Of a DNA stretch of 64,000 bases, positions 33,886 through 43,369 are shown one piece after another (the stretch's first letter is position 1; every line of letters begins with the position of its first letter). Where the stretch lies: contig CAVXSD010000009.1 of NCBI GenBank assembly GCA_963764305.1, positions 248,001-312,000 of the forward strand, written 5' to 3'. This DNA is from Bog-473 sp963764305 (GTDB lineage: Bacteria > Actinomycetota > Acidimicrobiia > Acidimicrobiales > RAAP-2). The translations under genes were made by a program, and so were the position numbers. Below the pieces are notes generated by a model. The model worked only from the letters and a program-made list of their open reading frames with translations, searched no databases and was not told the DNA's origin.

Positions 33886-34797
33886 ATGGGACTGCTCGAC
33901 GGCAAGGTGGCGGTCGTCACCGGCGCAGGACGAGGCATCGGGCGCGAAGAGGCACTCGTGCTCGCCGGGGAGGGCGCACGTGTCATCGTGAACGACGTCG
34001 GTGCCGGGCTGCACGGCGAAGGCGCGCAGGACGCGCATCCTGCCGAAGAGGTCGTGGCCCTGATCAAGGAGCAGGGCGGCGACGCCGCGGTCAACGGGGA
34101 CGACGTCAGCTCGTGGGCCGGCGGGAAGAACGTCGTGGAGCAGGCGATCGACACCTTCGGATCGCTCGACATCCTGGTCAACAACGCCGGGATCCTCCGG
34201 GACAAGATGTCCTTCAACATGGACGAGTCGGACTGGGACGACGTGATCCGGGTCCACCTCAAGGGCCACTTCGCCGCCACCCACCAGGCGGCGGTCTACT
34301 GGCGCAACCGTGCCAAGTCCGGCGAGGACGTCACGGGCCGCATCATCAACACCACATCGGAGTCCGGGCTCTTCGGCAGCGCCGGACAGGCCAACTACGC
34401 GGCCGCCAAGGCGGGCATCGCCGCGCTCACCTGGGTCGAGGCGCGCGAGCTCGGCCGCTACGGCGTCACCTCGAACGCCATCGCACCCCGCGCCCGCACC
34501 CGGATGACCGAGACCCTCTTCGGCGGCGACGGCATGAGCGCCGGGGAGGACGGCTTCGACGCCTGGGACCCCAGGAACATCGCCAACGTGGTGGCGTTCC
34601 TGGCCGCACCGGCCTCGGCCGACGTCACCGGGCAGATCCTCGTGGTGTTCGGCGGCAACATCTACGCCATGAGCGCATTCAAGGCGGTCGGCCAGGTCAC
34701 GCGGGACGCGGCCTGGTCGCCCGAGCAGCTGGTCGCCGCCAAGGCCGACCTCTTCAAGGGCATCAGCTCCGGGGTGCCCGACTTCAGCTTCTTGTAG
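33886..34797 (+). CDS. Short-chain dehydrogenase/reductase (hydroxyacyl-CoA dehydrogenase-like)
   Basis: A 303-residue SDR. The cofactor loop GAGRGIGREEALVLAGEG is followed by NNAGILRDK, and the catalytic Ser/Tyr/Lys occur as TTSESGLFGSAGQANYAAAK. The long insert after the first strand (NDVGAGLHGEGAQDAHPAEE) is typical of multifunctional-enzyme-type 3-hydroxyacyl-CoA dehydrogenases used in beta-oxidation or steroid breakdown. The ATG at 33886 follows GGGAGG. The next genes encode an LLM oxidoreductase and a hydrolase in tight order, suggesting a lipid or aromatic catabolic group. The substrate is unproven. Confidence 0.88.
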   Translation: MGLLDGKVAVVTGAGRGIGREEALVLAGEGARVIVNDVGAGLHGEGAQDAHPAEEVVALIKEQGGDAAVNGDDVSSWAGGKNVVEQAIDTFGSLDILVNNAGILRDKMSFNMDESDWDDVIRVHLKGHFAATHQAAVYWRNRAKSGEDVTGRIINTTSESGLFGSAGQANYAAAKAGIAALTWVEARELGRYGVTSNAIAPRARTRMTETLFGGDGMSAGEDGFDAWDPRNIANVVAFLAAPASADVTGQILVVFGGNIYAMSAFKAVGQVTRDAAWSPEQLVAAKADLFKGISSGVPDFSFL

Positions 34798-34865
34798 ACC
34801 TCGACCACGCGGTCCCAGCCGCCACGACATCGCATCCCCGCGTGATCTGCGGCACCATGGCTGCC

Positions 34866-35813
34866 ATGGCACACGACCGCAAGTTCCGCTTCGCCGCCCA
34901 GCTGAGCAGGGCGCCGGACGGCTCCGCCCGCTCCTGGGCCCAGCAGTCCCGCAAGGCCGAGGACCTCGGCTACAGCGCCCTGCTCATGCCCGACCACTTC
35001 GGCGACCAACTCGCCCCCGTGCCCGCCCTGGCCGCGGTGGCGGCGGCCACCACCACCCTGCGCATGGGCTCGTTGGTGTTCGGCAACGACTACCGCCATC
35101 CCTTCGTGCTGGCCAAGGAGGCGGCCACCCTCGACGTGCTCAGCGACGGCCGCTTCGAGGTCAGCCTCGGCGCCGGCTGGATGCGCACCGACTACGACGA
35201 CGCCGGGCTGGCCTATGACCACCCGGCGGTGCGGGTGGCGCGCTTCGAGGAGGCGGTCAAGGTCGTCCAGGGCCTCTTGCGCACCGACGGGCCCTTCAAC
35301 TTCCACGGTGAGCACTACGAGGTCCTGGGGCACACCCTCACACCCCGACCGGTGCAACAGCCCGGCCCCCCCCTGATCATCGGCGGCGGGGGCAAGCGGG
35401 TCCTGTCCTTCGCCGCCCGGCACGCCGACATCGTGAGCATCAACGTCAACCTGCGCGACGGGACCGGCGGGGCCGAGACGGCGGCCGACGCCACGCCGGA
35501 GCGGACCCGCACGAAGGTCGCCTGGGTGAAGGAGGCGGCGGGCGACCGCTTCGACGAGCTCGAGCTCAACTCCCTGATCGGCTTCGTCATGGTGACCGAC
35601 GACGCCGAGGGACTCGCCCGCCAGATGGCCCCGGCCTTCGGCATCGACCCGGCCGACGCGCTGCATGTTCCGCTGGCGCTGGCGGGAACGCTCGACGAGA
35701 TGGCCGAGGAGCTCGAATGGCGCCGGGCCGAGTACGGGATCTCCTACTGGTCGATCGAGTCCGAGGCCTGGGAGACGCTCGGGCCGGTCGTGAGCAAGCT
35801 GGCCGGCACATGA
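34866..35813 (+). CDS. LLM class F420-dependent oxidoreductase
   Basis: A 315-residue TIM-barrel enzyme of the luciferase-like monooxygenase superfamily. MAHDRKFRFAAQLSRAPDGS begins at 34866. Characteristic segments are EDLGYSALLMPDHFGDQLAP, TTLRMGSLVFGNDYRHPFVL, SDGRFEVSLGAGWMRTDYDD and PPLIIGGGGKRVLSFAARHA. The pattern resembles the TIGR03621-type F420 family, which would use reduced F420. Its TGA overlaps the ATG of the following hydrolase (35810-35813). The substrate is unknown. Confidence 0.88.
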   Translation: MAHDRKFRFAAQLSRAPDGSARSWAQQSRKAEDLGYSALLMPDHFGDQLAPVPALAAVAAATTTLRMGSLVFGNDYRHPFVLAKEAATLDVLSDGRFEVSLGAGWMRTDYDDAGLAYDHPAVRVARFEEAVKVVQGLLRTDGPFNFHGEHYEVLGHTLTPRPVQQPGPPLIIGGGGKRVLSFAARHADIVSINVNLRDGTGGAETAADATPERTRTKVAWVKEAAGDRFDELELNSLIGFVMVTDDAEGLARQMAPAFGIDPADALHVPLALAGTLDEMAEELEWRRAEYGISYWSIESEAWETLGPVVSKLAGT

Positions 35814-36706
35814 CGATCACGACCGGCACCGGCTGGGAGGGCATCGGCACCCACCGCGCGCTCTGCGGCGAGCGCGTCTTCACCATCGACGCGCGGTCCA
35901 TCGGTCCCGAGCGCCACGCGCCCCTCCTGGTCCTACACGGCTTCCCGACGTCATCGTTCGACTACGCCGCCGTCCTCGACGGCCTGCGGGCGGGGCGGCG
36001 CGTCCTCCTGCTCGACATGGTCGGGTACGGGTCGTCGTCCAAGCCCGATCGGGCCTACTCCATGGCGCTGCAGGCCGACGTCGCCGCCGCCTTCGTGGCC
36101 GCGCTCGGGATCGAACGCCTCGCGCTGCTGACGCACGACATGGGCGACACGGTCGGCGGCGAGCTCCTGGCCCGGCGCGCCGAGGGCCGCTGGGCGGTGG
36201 AGGTGACGCGCCGCGTCGTGACCAACGGGAGCATCTACATCGAGCAGGCCCAGCTGACCAACGGACAACAGCTCCTGCTCGGACTGCCCGACGCGGTCCT
36301 GCCCCCGGGGATCCCGATCGACGCCGCCTCCATCACGCGGAGCCTGCGCGAGACATTCAGCGCGCAGACGCCACCCGTCCCCGCCGGCTGGCCCGAGGAC
36401 CCGGTGCCCGCGGCAGCCGCCCAGGTGGTCCACGACGACGGCCATCTGATGCTGCCGAGGCTGATCCGCTACATCGAGGAGCGGCGGGCCAACGAGCGCC
36501 GCTTCACCGGCGCGATCGAAAGCGACCCCTCGCCGCTGCACGTCGTGTGGGGGCTGGACGACCCGATCGCCGTCCCCAGCATGGTCGACACGCTGCTGGC
36601 GGCCCGACCGGACGCCACAGCGGTCCGGCTCGACGGGGTGGGCCACTACCCCATGGTCGAGGCACCGCAGCGCTTCCTCGATGCGGTGCTGGCCGGCCTC
36701 GTCTGA
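35810..36706 (+). CDS. Alpha/beta hydrolase (haloalkane dehalogenase/epoxide hydrolase-like)
   Basis: A 298-residue alpha/beta hydrolase. The oxyanion segment LLVLHGFPTSSFDYAAVLDG is followed by LLDMVGYGSSSKP. The nucleophile elbow reads ALLTHDMGDTVGGEL, with Asp where serine hydrolases have Ser, as in haloalkane dehalogenases and epoxide hydrolases. The acid is in VVWGLDDPIAVPSM and the His in VGHYPMVEAPQRF. It is translationally coupled to the LLM oxidoreductase by an ATGA overlap. Confidence 0.87.
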   Translation: MTITTGTGWEGIGTHRALCGERVFTIDARSIGPERHAPLLVLHGFPTSSFDYAAVLDGLRAGRRVLLLDMVGYGSSSKPDRAYSMALQADVAAAFVAALGIERLALLTHDMGDTVGGELLARRAEGRWAVEVTRRVVTNGSIYIEQAQLTNGQQLLLGLPDAVLPPGIPIDAASITRSLRETFSAQTPPVPAGWPEDPVPAAAAQVVHDDGHLMLPRLIRYIEERRANERRFTGAIESDPSPLHVVWGLDDPIAVPSMVDTLLAARPDATAVRLDGVGHYPMVEAPQRFLDAVLAGLV

Positions 36707-36774
36707 AGCACGGAGAACTGGCTACGGAGAACGGGACACAGAGAATTCCCTGGTCCCTCGCTTAACCTGAGGCC

Positions 36775-37608
36775 GTGCCGGGACGCCATCGACCCTCCAA
36801 CCGCTACGAGCTCCTGACCTGTGCCTGGTCGGGCCACGTCCTGGTCGGGACGGACGCCGCGACGATCACGCCCGACGATGCGCTGGTGGTGCGCCAGGAC
36901 GGCGCGGTGCGTTGGCACCGCTGCCTGCGCTGCGACGGCTGGGAGGGGCGAGCGGCGCCCGAGCAGCCGGGTCGCGACCGGGTCGAGCCGAGGGACGAGA
37001 TCGCGCTGCCCCTGCGCGGGGCGGCCCTGCGCGACCGCTACGTGCTTCGCCTCATCGCGCTCGACCGCGCCATCCATGTCATCGTCCTCGCCGGGCTGGC
37101 CGTCGCGCTGTTCACCTTCGCCGCGCACAACCAGGCGCTCCATCACGACTACCAGAACATCATGAACGACCTTGCCGGTGGTGCGCCGGGGGCCTCCCAG
37201 GCGCGCGGCGTCCTCGGCTACCTCGGCCGGGCCTTCAAGTACTCGCCGTCGCACCTGCGGATCCTGGGGTTCGTGCTCCTGGCCTTCGCCACGCTGGAGG
37301 CGGTCGAGGGGGTCGGGCTGTGGTTCAACAAGCGGTGGGCCGAGTACCTCACGTTCGTCGCCACCACCGCGCTCGTGCCGTTCGAGGTGTACGAGCTCAC
37401 GAACGGCGTGAGCGTGTTCAAGCTCATCGCCCTCGTCATCAACCTCGCCGTCGTGCTCTACCTGCTCCTGGCCAAGCGGCTCTTCGGGCTCCGCGGTGGG
37501 CATGCGGCCGAGCACGCGCGGCGCGTGCACACCAGCGGATGGCCGGCGATCGAGCGGGCCACGCCGAGCGCACCCGCCCCGACGGTCAGGCCGGCGCCAT
37601 CACCTTGA
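36775..37608 (+). CDS. DUF2127 family membrane protein
   Basis: A 277-residue protein from GTG 36775. The cytoplasmic N-terminal 90 residues include an unusual Cys/His/Trp-rich part (VRWHRCLRCDGWEG, with CxxC). Four hydrophobic segments follow (LDRAIHVIVLAGLAVALFTF, ILGFVLLAFATLEAVEGVGL, YLTFVATTALVPFEVYELTN, LIALVINLAVVLYLLLAKRL) in the pattern of DUF2127. The function is unknown. It is convergent with a sulfatase gene, the two overlapping by about 20 bp at their 3' ends. Confidence 0.82.
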   Translation: MPGRHRPSNRYELLTCAWSGHVLVGTDAATITPDDALVVRQDGAVRWHRCLRCDGWEGRAAPEQPGRDRVEPRDEIALPLRGAALRDRYVLRLIALDRAIHVIVLAGLAVALFTFAAHNQALHHDYQNIMNDLAGGAPGASQARGVLGYLGRAFKYSPSHLRILGFVLLAFATLEAVEGVGLWFNKRWAEYLTFVATTALVPFEVYELTNGVSVFKLIALVINLAVVLYLLLAKRLFGLRGGHAAEHARRVHTSGWPAIERATPSAPAPTVRPAPSP

Positions 37609-39307
37609 GCGTGCGCACCTCGGTGGGCAGGCTGGCGTAGAGGTCGGCCACGAGGTCATCACGCTGGGCGCGCCGGGACGGGTCGTCCCACAGGTTCTCG
37701 TACTGGTAAGGGTCCGTGTCCACGTCGTAGAGCTCCCCGGTGGCCACGGCCACGCCCCCCGGTCCCGTCCCGGACTGCTCGTACACGACGGAGCATGGCT
37801 GCAGGACGCCCTCGCCCCAGACCTCCTCGAGCCCGTTGGGCTGCCCCGCGGTGGACGGCTCGTAGACCGTGCACAGCCATCCGTGGCGGTAGACGGACCG
37901 CAGGTGCATGCCGTAGCCGGGGAACTGGCTGTCCCACTCGCACAGGGCGCGCTCGCGTCCGGGCTCGCCGTCGGCCAGCGGGAGGGCCCGGCCCTGCATC
38001 CACGGCGCGGGGTCGACGCCGGCGATGGCGCAGAAGGTCGGGGCCAGGTCGACCTGCCCGACCGGGTCGTTGACGACCGCCGGGTCGACGCCGGCGGAGG
38101 GTGCCGGCCGCCACACGAAGGGCAGCCGCATCAGCGCGTCGGTGTGGTACGGGCCCTTGTAGAGGAGGCCGAAGTCGCCCTGCATCTCGCCGTGGTCGGT
38201 GGTGAAGATGACGTCGGTGTCGGCCAGCCAACCCCGCTGCTCGATCAACCGCAGCACCCGGCCGCAGGCCTCGTCGATCAGCTCGTTCATCACGTGGGTC
38301 TTGGCGTTGACCTCTCGGATCTGGTCGTGCGTCAGCCGCGAAGGGACGAACGACGCCGGACCGCCCTCCATATTGGAGAAGCGGCCGTCCCAATAGGCGA
38401 GCCAGTGGGCCGGCTTGCGGGCCAGGACGGCGCGGACCGCCTCGTCGGAGCCGGGGTGCCCGGGCGGCAGATCGAGGTCCCGCCAGGGCACACGGTCCAG
38501 CTCGGAGGCGGGCGGGTCCCACGGGTGGTGCGGGTCGGGGAACGACATCCAGCAGAACCACGGCTCGTCGGCGCCGACGGACTGCAGCCAGTCGACGGTG
38601 AGGTCGGCCACCCAGTCGGTGTGGTACCACTCGCGCGGGATCGGGTTGTTCTTCGTCTCCGGTGCCGCGGTGTCACCGCCCGGCTCGGCCTGGAGCAGGC
38701 CGGCGAAGCTGTGCAGGTGCTCGGGGTGGTGCTGCTTGAGCCAGCGCCCGTAGTGGGCGATGGGATGGTCGCCCCAGGCGGCGGCGTGCATCGCCTGCTC
38801 GGCCCGCTCGAAGCCGCGCCACGGACCGGTGTCGCCCCGGGCCGCGCGGGCGTTCTCCTGCCATTGGTTCGTCGGGTCGAATCCCGGCTCGAAGTGCGCC
38901 TTGCCCAGCAGCGCGGTGCGGTAGCCGGCGGCGTCGTGCAGGTACTTCGCTACCGACGGGGCGTCGACGGGGAGCGGGATCCCGTTGGCCACGACGCCGT
39001 GCGTGCGAACGTACTGCCCCGTCAGCATGGTGGACCGCGCCGGCATGCACACTGTGTTCTGGTTGTAGGCCCGGCGGTAGTTGATGCCCTCGGCGGCCAG
39101 GCGGTCGACGACGGGCGTGCGGGCCACCGTGCCCCCATTGCAGCCGAGGCTGTCGTGGCGCTGCTGGTCGGTGGTGATGAAGAGGATGTTGCGGCGCCGG
39201 GGTGCGCCCGGCGCGCGCTCCCTGCCTCGCTTCTCGGCGGCTCCCGGCTCGGCGGCCCCTTGCTCTGCGTGCACGCCCGACCGCCTCCCCACCCGGCGTG
39301 CGCTCAT
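37586..39307 (-). CDS. Sulfatase family hydrolase
   Basis: A 573-residue sulfatase. RNILFITTDQQRHDSLGCNG (metal site), then the formylglycine signature NTVCMPARSTMLTGQYVRTH, and FTTDHGEMQGDFGLLYKGPY (second metal site). The ATG at 39307 overlaps the stop of the upstream Lon-N gene (ATGA, 39304-39307), so the much longer open frame to 40153 is not used. The N-terminal 40 residues are basic and low-complexity, not a clear signal peptide. This one lies in the chromosomal part, apart from the island sulfatases. The substrate, possibly a choline- or phospho-ester-type compound, is unknown. Confidence 0.88.
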   Translation of the reverse strand: MSARRVGRRSGVHAEQGAAEPGAAEKRGRERAPGAPRRRNILFITTDQQRHDSLGCNGGTVARTPVVDRLAAEGINYRRAYNQNTVCMPARSTMLTGQYVRTHGVVANGIPLPVDAPSVAKYLHDAAGYRTALLGKAHFEPGFDPTNQWQENARAARGDTGPWRGFERAEQAMHAAAWGDHPIAHYGRWLKQHHPEHLHSFAGLLQAEPGGDTAAPETKNNPIPREWYHTDWVADLTVDWLQSVGADEPWFCWMSFPDPHHPWDPPASELDRVPWRDLDLPPGHPGSDEAVRAVLARKPAHWLAYWDGRFSNMEGGPASFVPSRLTHDQIREVNAKTHVMNELIDEACGRVLRLIEQRGWLADTDVIFTTDHGEMQGDFGLLYKGPYHTDALMRLPFVWRPAPSAGVDPAVVNDPVGQVDLAPTFCAIAGVDPAPWMQGRALPLADGEPGRERALCEWDSQFPGYGMHLRSVYRHGWLCTVYEPSTAGQPNGLEEVWGEGVLQPCSVVYEQSGTGPGGVAVATGELYDVDTDPYQYENLWDDPSRRAQRDDLVADLYASLPTEVRTLKVMAPA

Positions 39308-39969
39308 TCGGCGCGCAGCATGCGGTGCAGGTCGAGCTCGAGGTCGTCCATCAGCTCGGCGAGGAGCTGCAGCCGCTCCGGCGCACCGTCCACCGCCAGC
39401 AACCGCTGGGCGTCGTAGGAGTTGAGCGGCGCCGCCGCGCAGAGTTGCCATGCGGCGACTTCGGCGTCCCCATCGCCGTCGAGCGCCAGCTCGGCCGGGA
39501 GCGGGGGGGCTCCGCCCTGTTCGGCCAGCAGGGCCCGGACCCGGCGGACGCGTTGCCCGGCGGCGCCCACGAGCGGTTCGGTGTCCCCCGGCTCCGGCAC
39601 CGGACCCGGACCCGGCCCCGGCCCCGCCTCGCGCACCAACGCCACCGGATAGGGGTCGTCGGGGAGCCACTCGTCGACCTCGATGCGCGCCTCCCCCTCG
39701 ATCACGAGGACCCAGCGCCCGTCTGGCAGCTCGACCGACTTGGTGATCACGCCCCGCGTGCCCAGGGTCGAGCGCTCGTCGCCACCCCCGACCTCGGAGC
39801 CCCGTTCGATCAGGACGACGCCGAAACGGGCGTCGCCGGCCAGGCAGTCCCGCATCAGCTCCCGATAGCGCGGCTCGAAGACGTGCAACGGTATGGAGGC
39901 GTATGGGAACAGCACGGCCGACAGGGGGAACATCGGCAGACGCGTCCCGGGCATGCCCCACCATGGCAC
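39304..39969 (-). CDS. Lon N-terminal (LON substrate-binding) domain protein
   Basis: A 221-residue protein starting RLPMFPLSAVLFPYASIPLH, then VFEPRYRELMRDCLAGDARF and GVVLIERGSEVGGGDERSTL, matching the stand-alone peptidase S16 Lon N-terminal domain. It lacks ATPase and protease domains, as usual for this family. A Pro/Gly-rich linker (EAGPGPGPGPVPEPGD) sits in the middle. The stop overlaps the sulfatase start. Its cellular role is not known. Confidence 0.85.
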   Translation of the reverse strand: MPWWGMPGTRLPMFPLSAVLFPYASIPLHVFEPRYRELMRDCLAGDARFGVVLIERGSEVGGGDERSTLGTRGVITKSVELPDGRWVLVIEGEARIEVDEWLPDDPYPVALVREAGPGPGPGPVPEPGDTEPLVGAAGQRVRRVRALLAEQGGAPPLPAELALDGDGDAEVAAWQLCAAAPLNSYDAQRLLAVDGAPERLQLLAELMDDLELDLHRMLRAE

Positions 39970-40511
39970 GGCCGCACCCGGGTGCGCACGACCATCGCCC
40001 CTCTGACGCGAGAAGGACCGGCCACAGTGGACCGGTCCTCACTCGTTCTCGTTGTAGTGCTTCTTTTAGTACTTCTTCCTTCTGTGCGCAGTCCGCGGCT
40101 CCAGTCCTCAGCGCAGTGGGTGCGGGGGCCGCCTTGTCGGCCGGCCGGCACACGCACCGGCGCGATCACGGCCTCGTTCATACGCCGGACTTCACGCCAA
40201 GCGGTCTGCTCAGAGGCGCCACCGAAACCGACATCGGTGACGCAACCTCAACGAGGCGGATCGGCCTCCTCGGTCGAGCCTGTCGATTGCATCGGCAGCT
40301 CCTTTCCACTCGGGGCAACGGCGGGTGCTCGGTTGCCGCTCGCTTGGCTCCAGTATCCGCCTCGACCCGTCCCGTGTGAACCCCGCGCGAACAGGGCATT
40401 TACGAAGATCCAGGTGGTGGCCGTCCCCGTCACACAAACTTCATCTCGCCGCGATCCGACCACCCCGGGGCGGCCTCCCCTCGCACCGCGGCGGTCACCT
40501 ACGCTCTCGCC
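39970..40511. other. Divergent intergenic region without a recognised gene
   Basis: About 540 bp between the Lon-N gene and an SDR gene facing the other way, so it should hold two promoters. AGGACCGG (40014-40021) and CCGGTCCT (40032-40039) form a hairpin. TAGTGCTTCT and TAGTACTTCT repeat near 40056-40077. No frame in the stretch resembles a known protein. Confidence 0.5.
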
Positions 40512-41342
40512 ATGGCGCTGCCCAGCCCCAAAGAGAAGACGACCGCGGTCGTCACCGGTGCCTCGTCGGGCATCGGCGCCGAGATCGCCCGGGAGCTCGC
40601 CCGGCGCGGCCACGGGCTGACGCTGGTGGCCCGTCGCGAGGACCGGTTGAAGGCCCTGGCCGACGAGCTGGCCCAGGCACACTCCGTCCGCGCCGAGGTG
40701 ATCGCGGCCGACCTCACCGACGTCGACTCGCGCGGCGAGCTGCCGGCGCGGCTGGCCGGGCGCGACCTGACGCCCGACATCCTGGTCAACAACGCCGGCT
40801 TCACGACGATGGGCCCGGTGTACCGGTCCGACCGCGCCGCTGAGCTCGCCATGGTGCGCACGAATGTCGAGGCCGTCGTCGACCTGTGCTCGCTGTTCGT
40901 GCCGGGCATGGTCACGCGGCATCGCGGCGCGGTCCTCAACACGGCGTCGACCGCTGCGTTCCAACCGTTGCCCGGACAGGCCGGCTACGGAGCGTCGAAG
41001 GCCTTCGTGCTCTCCTACGGGCGGGCCCTCGGCGCCGAGCTGCGCGGCACAGGCGTCAGCGTCACCACGCTGTGCCCCGGCCCGGTGGAGACGGGCTTTG
41101 CCGAGGCGGCGGGCATGACCGACGAGGAGGCGGGCGAGTCGCTGCCCAAGTTCATGTGGGTCCCGGTGGGTGACGTGGCCAGGGCGGCCGTCGAGGGTCT
41201 CGCCGCCGGGCGGCCCGTTGTGATCCCCGGGACGGTGAATCGCGCCGCGGCCGGGCTGGCCCATCTGGCGCCCAAGGCGCTGCTTGTGCGGCTGCTGGCA
41301 CAACGCCACCCGGGACTGAAGCCGGGCCCCGCGGACACGTAG
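40512..41342 (+). CDS. Short-chain dehydrogenase/reductase
   Basis: A 276-residue SDR of the classical type. Cofactor loop TGASSGIGAEIARELARRGH with VARREDRLKAL (NADP-type Arg), then LVNNAGFTTMGP, NTASTAAFQPLPGQAGYGAS and KAFVLSYGRALGAEL, with PGPVETGF downstream. It resembles DltE-like oxidoreductases of broad specificity. It lies four bases before a cytochrome P450 gene on the same strand, suggesting joint oxidation of a hydrophobic substrate. Confidence 0.88.
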   Translation: MALPSPKEKTTAVVTGASSGIGAEIARELARRGHGLTLVARREDRLKALADELAQAHSVRAEVIAADLTDVDSRGELPARLAGRDLTPDILVNNAGFTTMGPVYRSDRAAELAMVRTNVEAVVDLCSLFVPGMVTRHRGAVLNTASTAAFQPLPGQAGYGASKAFVLSYGRALGAELRGTGVSVTTLCPGPVETGFAEAAGMTDEEAGESLPKFMWVPVGDVARAAVEGLAAGRPVVIPGTVNRAAAGLAHLAPKALLVRLLAQRHPGLKPGPADT

Positions 41343-41345
41343 CTC

Positions 41346-42561
41346 ATGCCACAGCTGGTCTCGGACCTGGAACTGCCCTTCCTCGACACGATCGGGTTGG
41401 AGCGGCGCGAAGCCATCGACGCTATCGAGGCGGCGCGCGCGGTCCACTGGCTGGCCCGCACCGAACTCGGCTACTCGGTGACCCGCCTGCAGGACGTCAC
41501 CGCCATTCTGCGGGACCAGCGCTTCCACTCCGCGCTCTCCATGATCGAACAGGCACCCGAGCTCCAGGGCTCGGATGCACGCGACCGCCGCGGCGAGTCG
41601 ATCCTCACAATGGAGGGTGACGGCCACGCCCGCCTGCGCAGGCTGGTGGCGCCGGCCTTCACGCCCGCATCGGCCAACCGCCTCCGGCCCACCATGCGTA
41701 GGGTGGTCGGAGAGCTCGTGGCGCGCTTCGTCGATCGGGGCGAGTGCGAGCTCGTGGCGGACGTGTGCGAGCCCTACCCGATCCCGATCATCTGCGAGCT
41801 GCTCGGCGCGCCGCCCGAGGACTGGAAGCTGTTCTCGCGCTGGGCCACCGACATCTTCCGCATCTTCAACAACAACCTCGTTGAGGACCTGCCCCTCATC
41901 GAGCGGGCGGGCGAGGAGCTCACCGCCTACGTGGGCGCCATGATCAGGGCACGCCGGGCCGAACCCCGCGACGACCTACTCAGCGACCTCATTGCCATAG
42001 AGCAGAAGGGTGACCGGCTCTCGACCGACGAGATGGCGATGCTGGCGCAGGCGGTGCTCATGGCGGGCACCGACACCACCCGCAACCAGTTGGCCTGCTC
42101 GGTGGCGCTCTTCACCGAGCACCCCGACCAGTGGGCATTGTTGGCCGAGCGGCCGGAGCTGGCCGGCCGGGCCGTTGAGGAGTCGATGCGCTACCTGGGG
42201 GCCGTCCGGGGCACGGCCCGCTTTGCCGTCGGAGGACGTGGTCTACCGCGACGTGCTGTTCCCGCAGGGGACCTTGGTGGCCACCTCGCTGGCCGGGGCC
42301 AACCGCGACCCGGAGGCCTTCGACGATCCGGACGTCTTCGATATCACCCGGGAGCGCACCACGGCGCAGATGACGTTCGGTTCGGGCATCCACTTCTGCA
42401 TGGGCGCCGCCCTGGCCCGGGCCGAGCTGCAGGAGGCACTCCCGCTACTGGCCCGGCGTATGCCCGGGCTGGCTTGCGCCGGCGATGTGGAATGGAAGCC
42501 CTCGACCTTCGGCATCTGGGGCCCGGCGCGGCTGCCGCTCCGCTTCAAGCGGGTGGCGTAG
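41346..42561 (+). CDS. Cytochrome P450, one frame break before the heme region
   Basis: A bacterial class P450 monooxygenase. The I-helix MAGTDTTRNQLACSV and the K-helix EESMRYLGAVRGTARFA are in the frame that begins at 41346. One extra C near 42220-42228 moves the continuation, SEDVVYRDVLFPQGTLVATS, NRDPEAFDDPDVFDI and the heme-ligand loop FGSGIHFCMGAALAR, to the frame ending at 42561. With the break repaired, about 405 residues result, normal length. The SDR gene lies four bases upstream. Redox partners are not in the window. Confidence 0.85.
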
Positions 42562-42576
42562 TCGCTCCCGGACCCC

Positions 42577-42636
42577 GGGCGGCGAACCGGGCGGCGAACC
42601 GAGCGGCGAACCGAGCGGCGAACCGAGCGGCGGCGG
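42577..42636. repeat. Five tandem copies of a 12-bp unit
   Basis: GGGCGGCGAACC occurs twice and GAGCGGCGAACC twice, followed by a degenerate GAGCGGCGGCGG, in head-to-tail order just after the P450 stop. A seven-base T-run follows at 42643-42649, and TATAAGCAGA is repeated at about 42654 and 42669. The array may be a slippage-prone spacer. The T-run might aid termination. Confidence 0.75.
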
Positions 42637-42923
42637 GGATGTTTTTTTCGACTATAAGCAGAATCGTTTATAAGCAGACCCGTTGAGAGTCCCCGGACAT
42701 CATCGGCGGATCCAGGGGGGTGGGCGCGCCGGTGGTGAGCACGCGCAGGGGTCAGCGCGCGGGGTGATCACCGCGCAGGCAGTAGCAGCGCAGTAGCAGC
42801 GATGACGCCGGGTCTCGATCCACCGTCAGCCTCTGACCCCGATCGCAGAAGTCCTGCGCAGCTCTGCCGGCCGAGTGGCGCCTCCGACGATGTGGTTGAC
42901 CAGCTCGCGTCCTGCCGAGAAGG

Positions 42924-43346
42924 TTAGGGCAGTGAAGCAGTGGCCTCGCCCACCAGCTTGTCCTCGCCCTCGCTGTTGGACAGCGTCACCGTCATGTCCA
43001 CCAGCTTCCTGCCGTCCTCCTCGCGCTTGGCGCTGACGACGATCTTGGAAGAGAGGACCTCGTCGGGCCATGTCTGGCGCGCGAAGCGGACCTGGTACCG
43101 CGTGACGTTGCCCACACCGACGTAGTCCGTCAGCGCCGTGCCCAGCAGGCCCATGGAGAACATGCCGTGCCCGAACACGCTGGGTTGCCCCGCCTTCTGG
43201 GCCGCCACCTCGTCGTGGTGCATCGGGTTGAAGTCCCCCGACGCGCCGGCGTACTTCACCAGGTCGGTCCGGGTCAGCGTGTGCGTGATCACCGGCGCCT
43301 CGTCTCCCACGTGCACGTCCTCGAAGGACAGCTTCCTCTCTCCCAT
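42924..43346 (-). CDS. MaoC-like hotdog-fold dehydratase
   Basis: A 140-residue hotdog protein. The hydratase motif YAGASGDFNPMHHDEVAAQK holds the Asp/His pair of R-specific enoyl-CoA hydratases, followed by FGHGMFSMGLLGTALTDYVG. The ATG at 43346 follows GGAGG. A FAS1-like N-terminal MaoC partner is encoded 20 bp upstream, and the two probably form a heterodimer as HadA/HadB do in mycobacteria, dehydrating 3-hydroxyacyl thioesters. The exact substrate is open. Confidence 0.87.
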   Translation of the reverse strand: MGERKLSFEDVHVGDEAPVITHTLTRTDLVKYAGASGDFNPMHHDEVAAQKAGQPSVFGHGMFSMGLLGTALTDYVGVGNVTRYQVRFARQTWPDEVLSSKIVVSAKREEDGRKLVDMTVTLSNSEGEDKLVGEATASLP

Positions 43347-43369
43347 CGTCTCGACCTCCCGTCGATTGC

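Noticed and set aside
39308..40153. N-terminal extension of the sulfatase frame by 282 codons
   Set aside because: The extension runs antiphase through the Lon-N gene on the same strand and has Arg/Pro-rich shadow composition. The ATG at 39307 overlaps the Lon-N stop and matches the family start.
40248..41627. Long minus-strand frame opposite the SDR and P450 genes
   Set aside because: No family pattern; both plus-strand genes have clear motifs.
41927..42115. Small antisense frames within the P450 gene
   Set aside because: Ser/Arg-rich shadow translations without starts or context.
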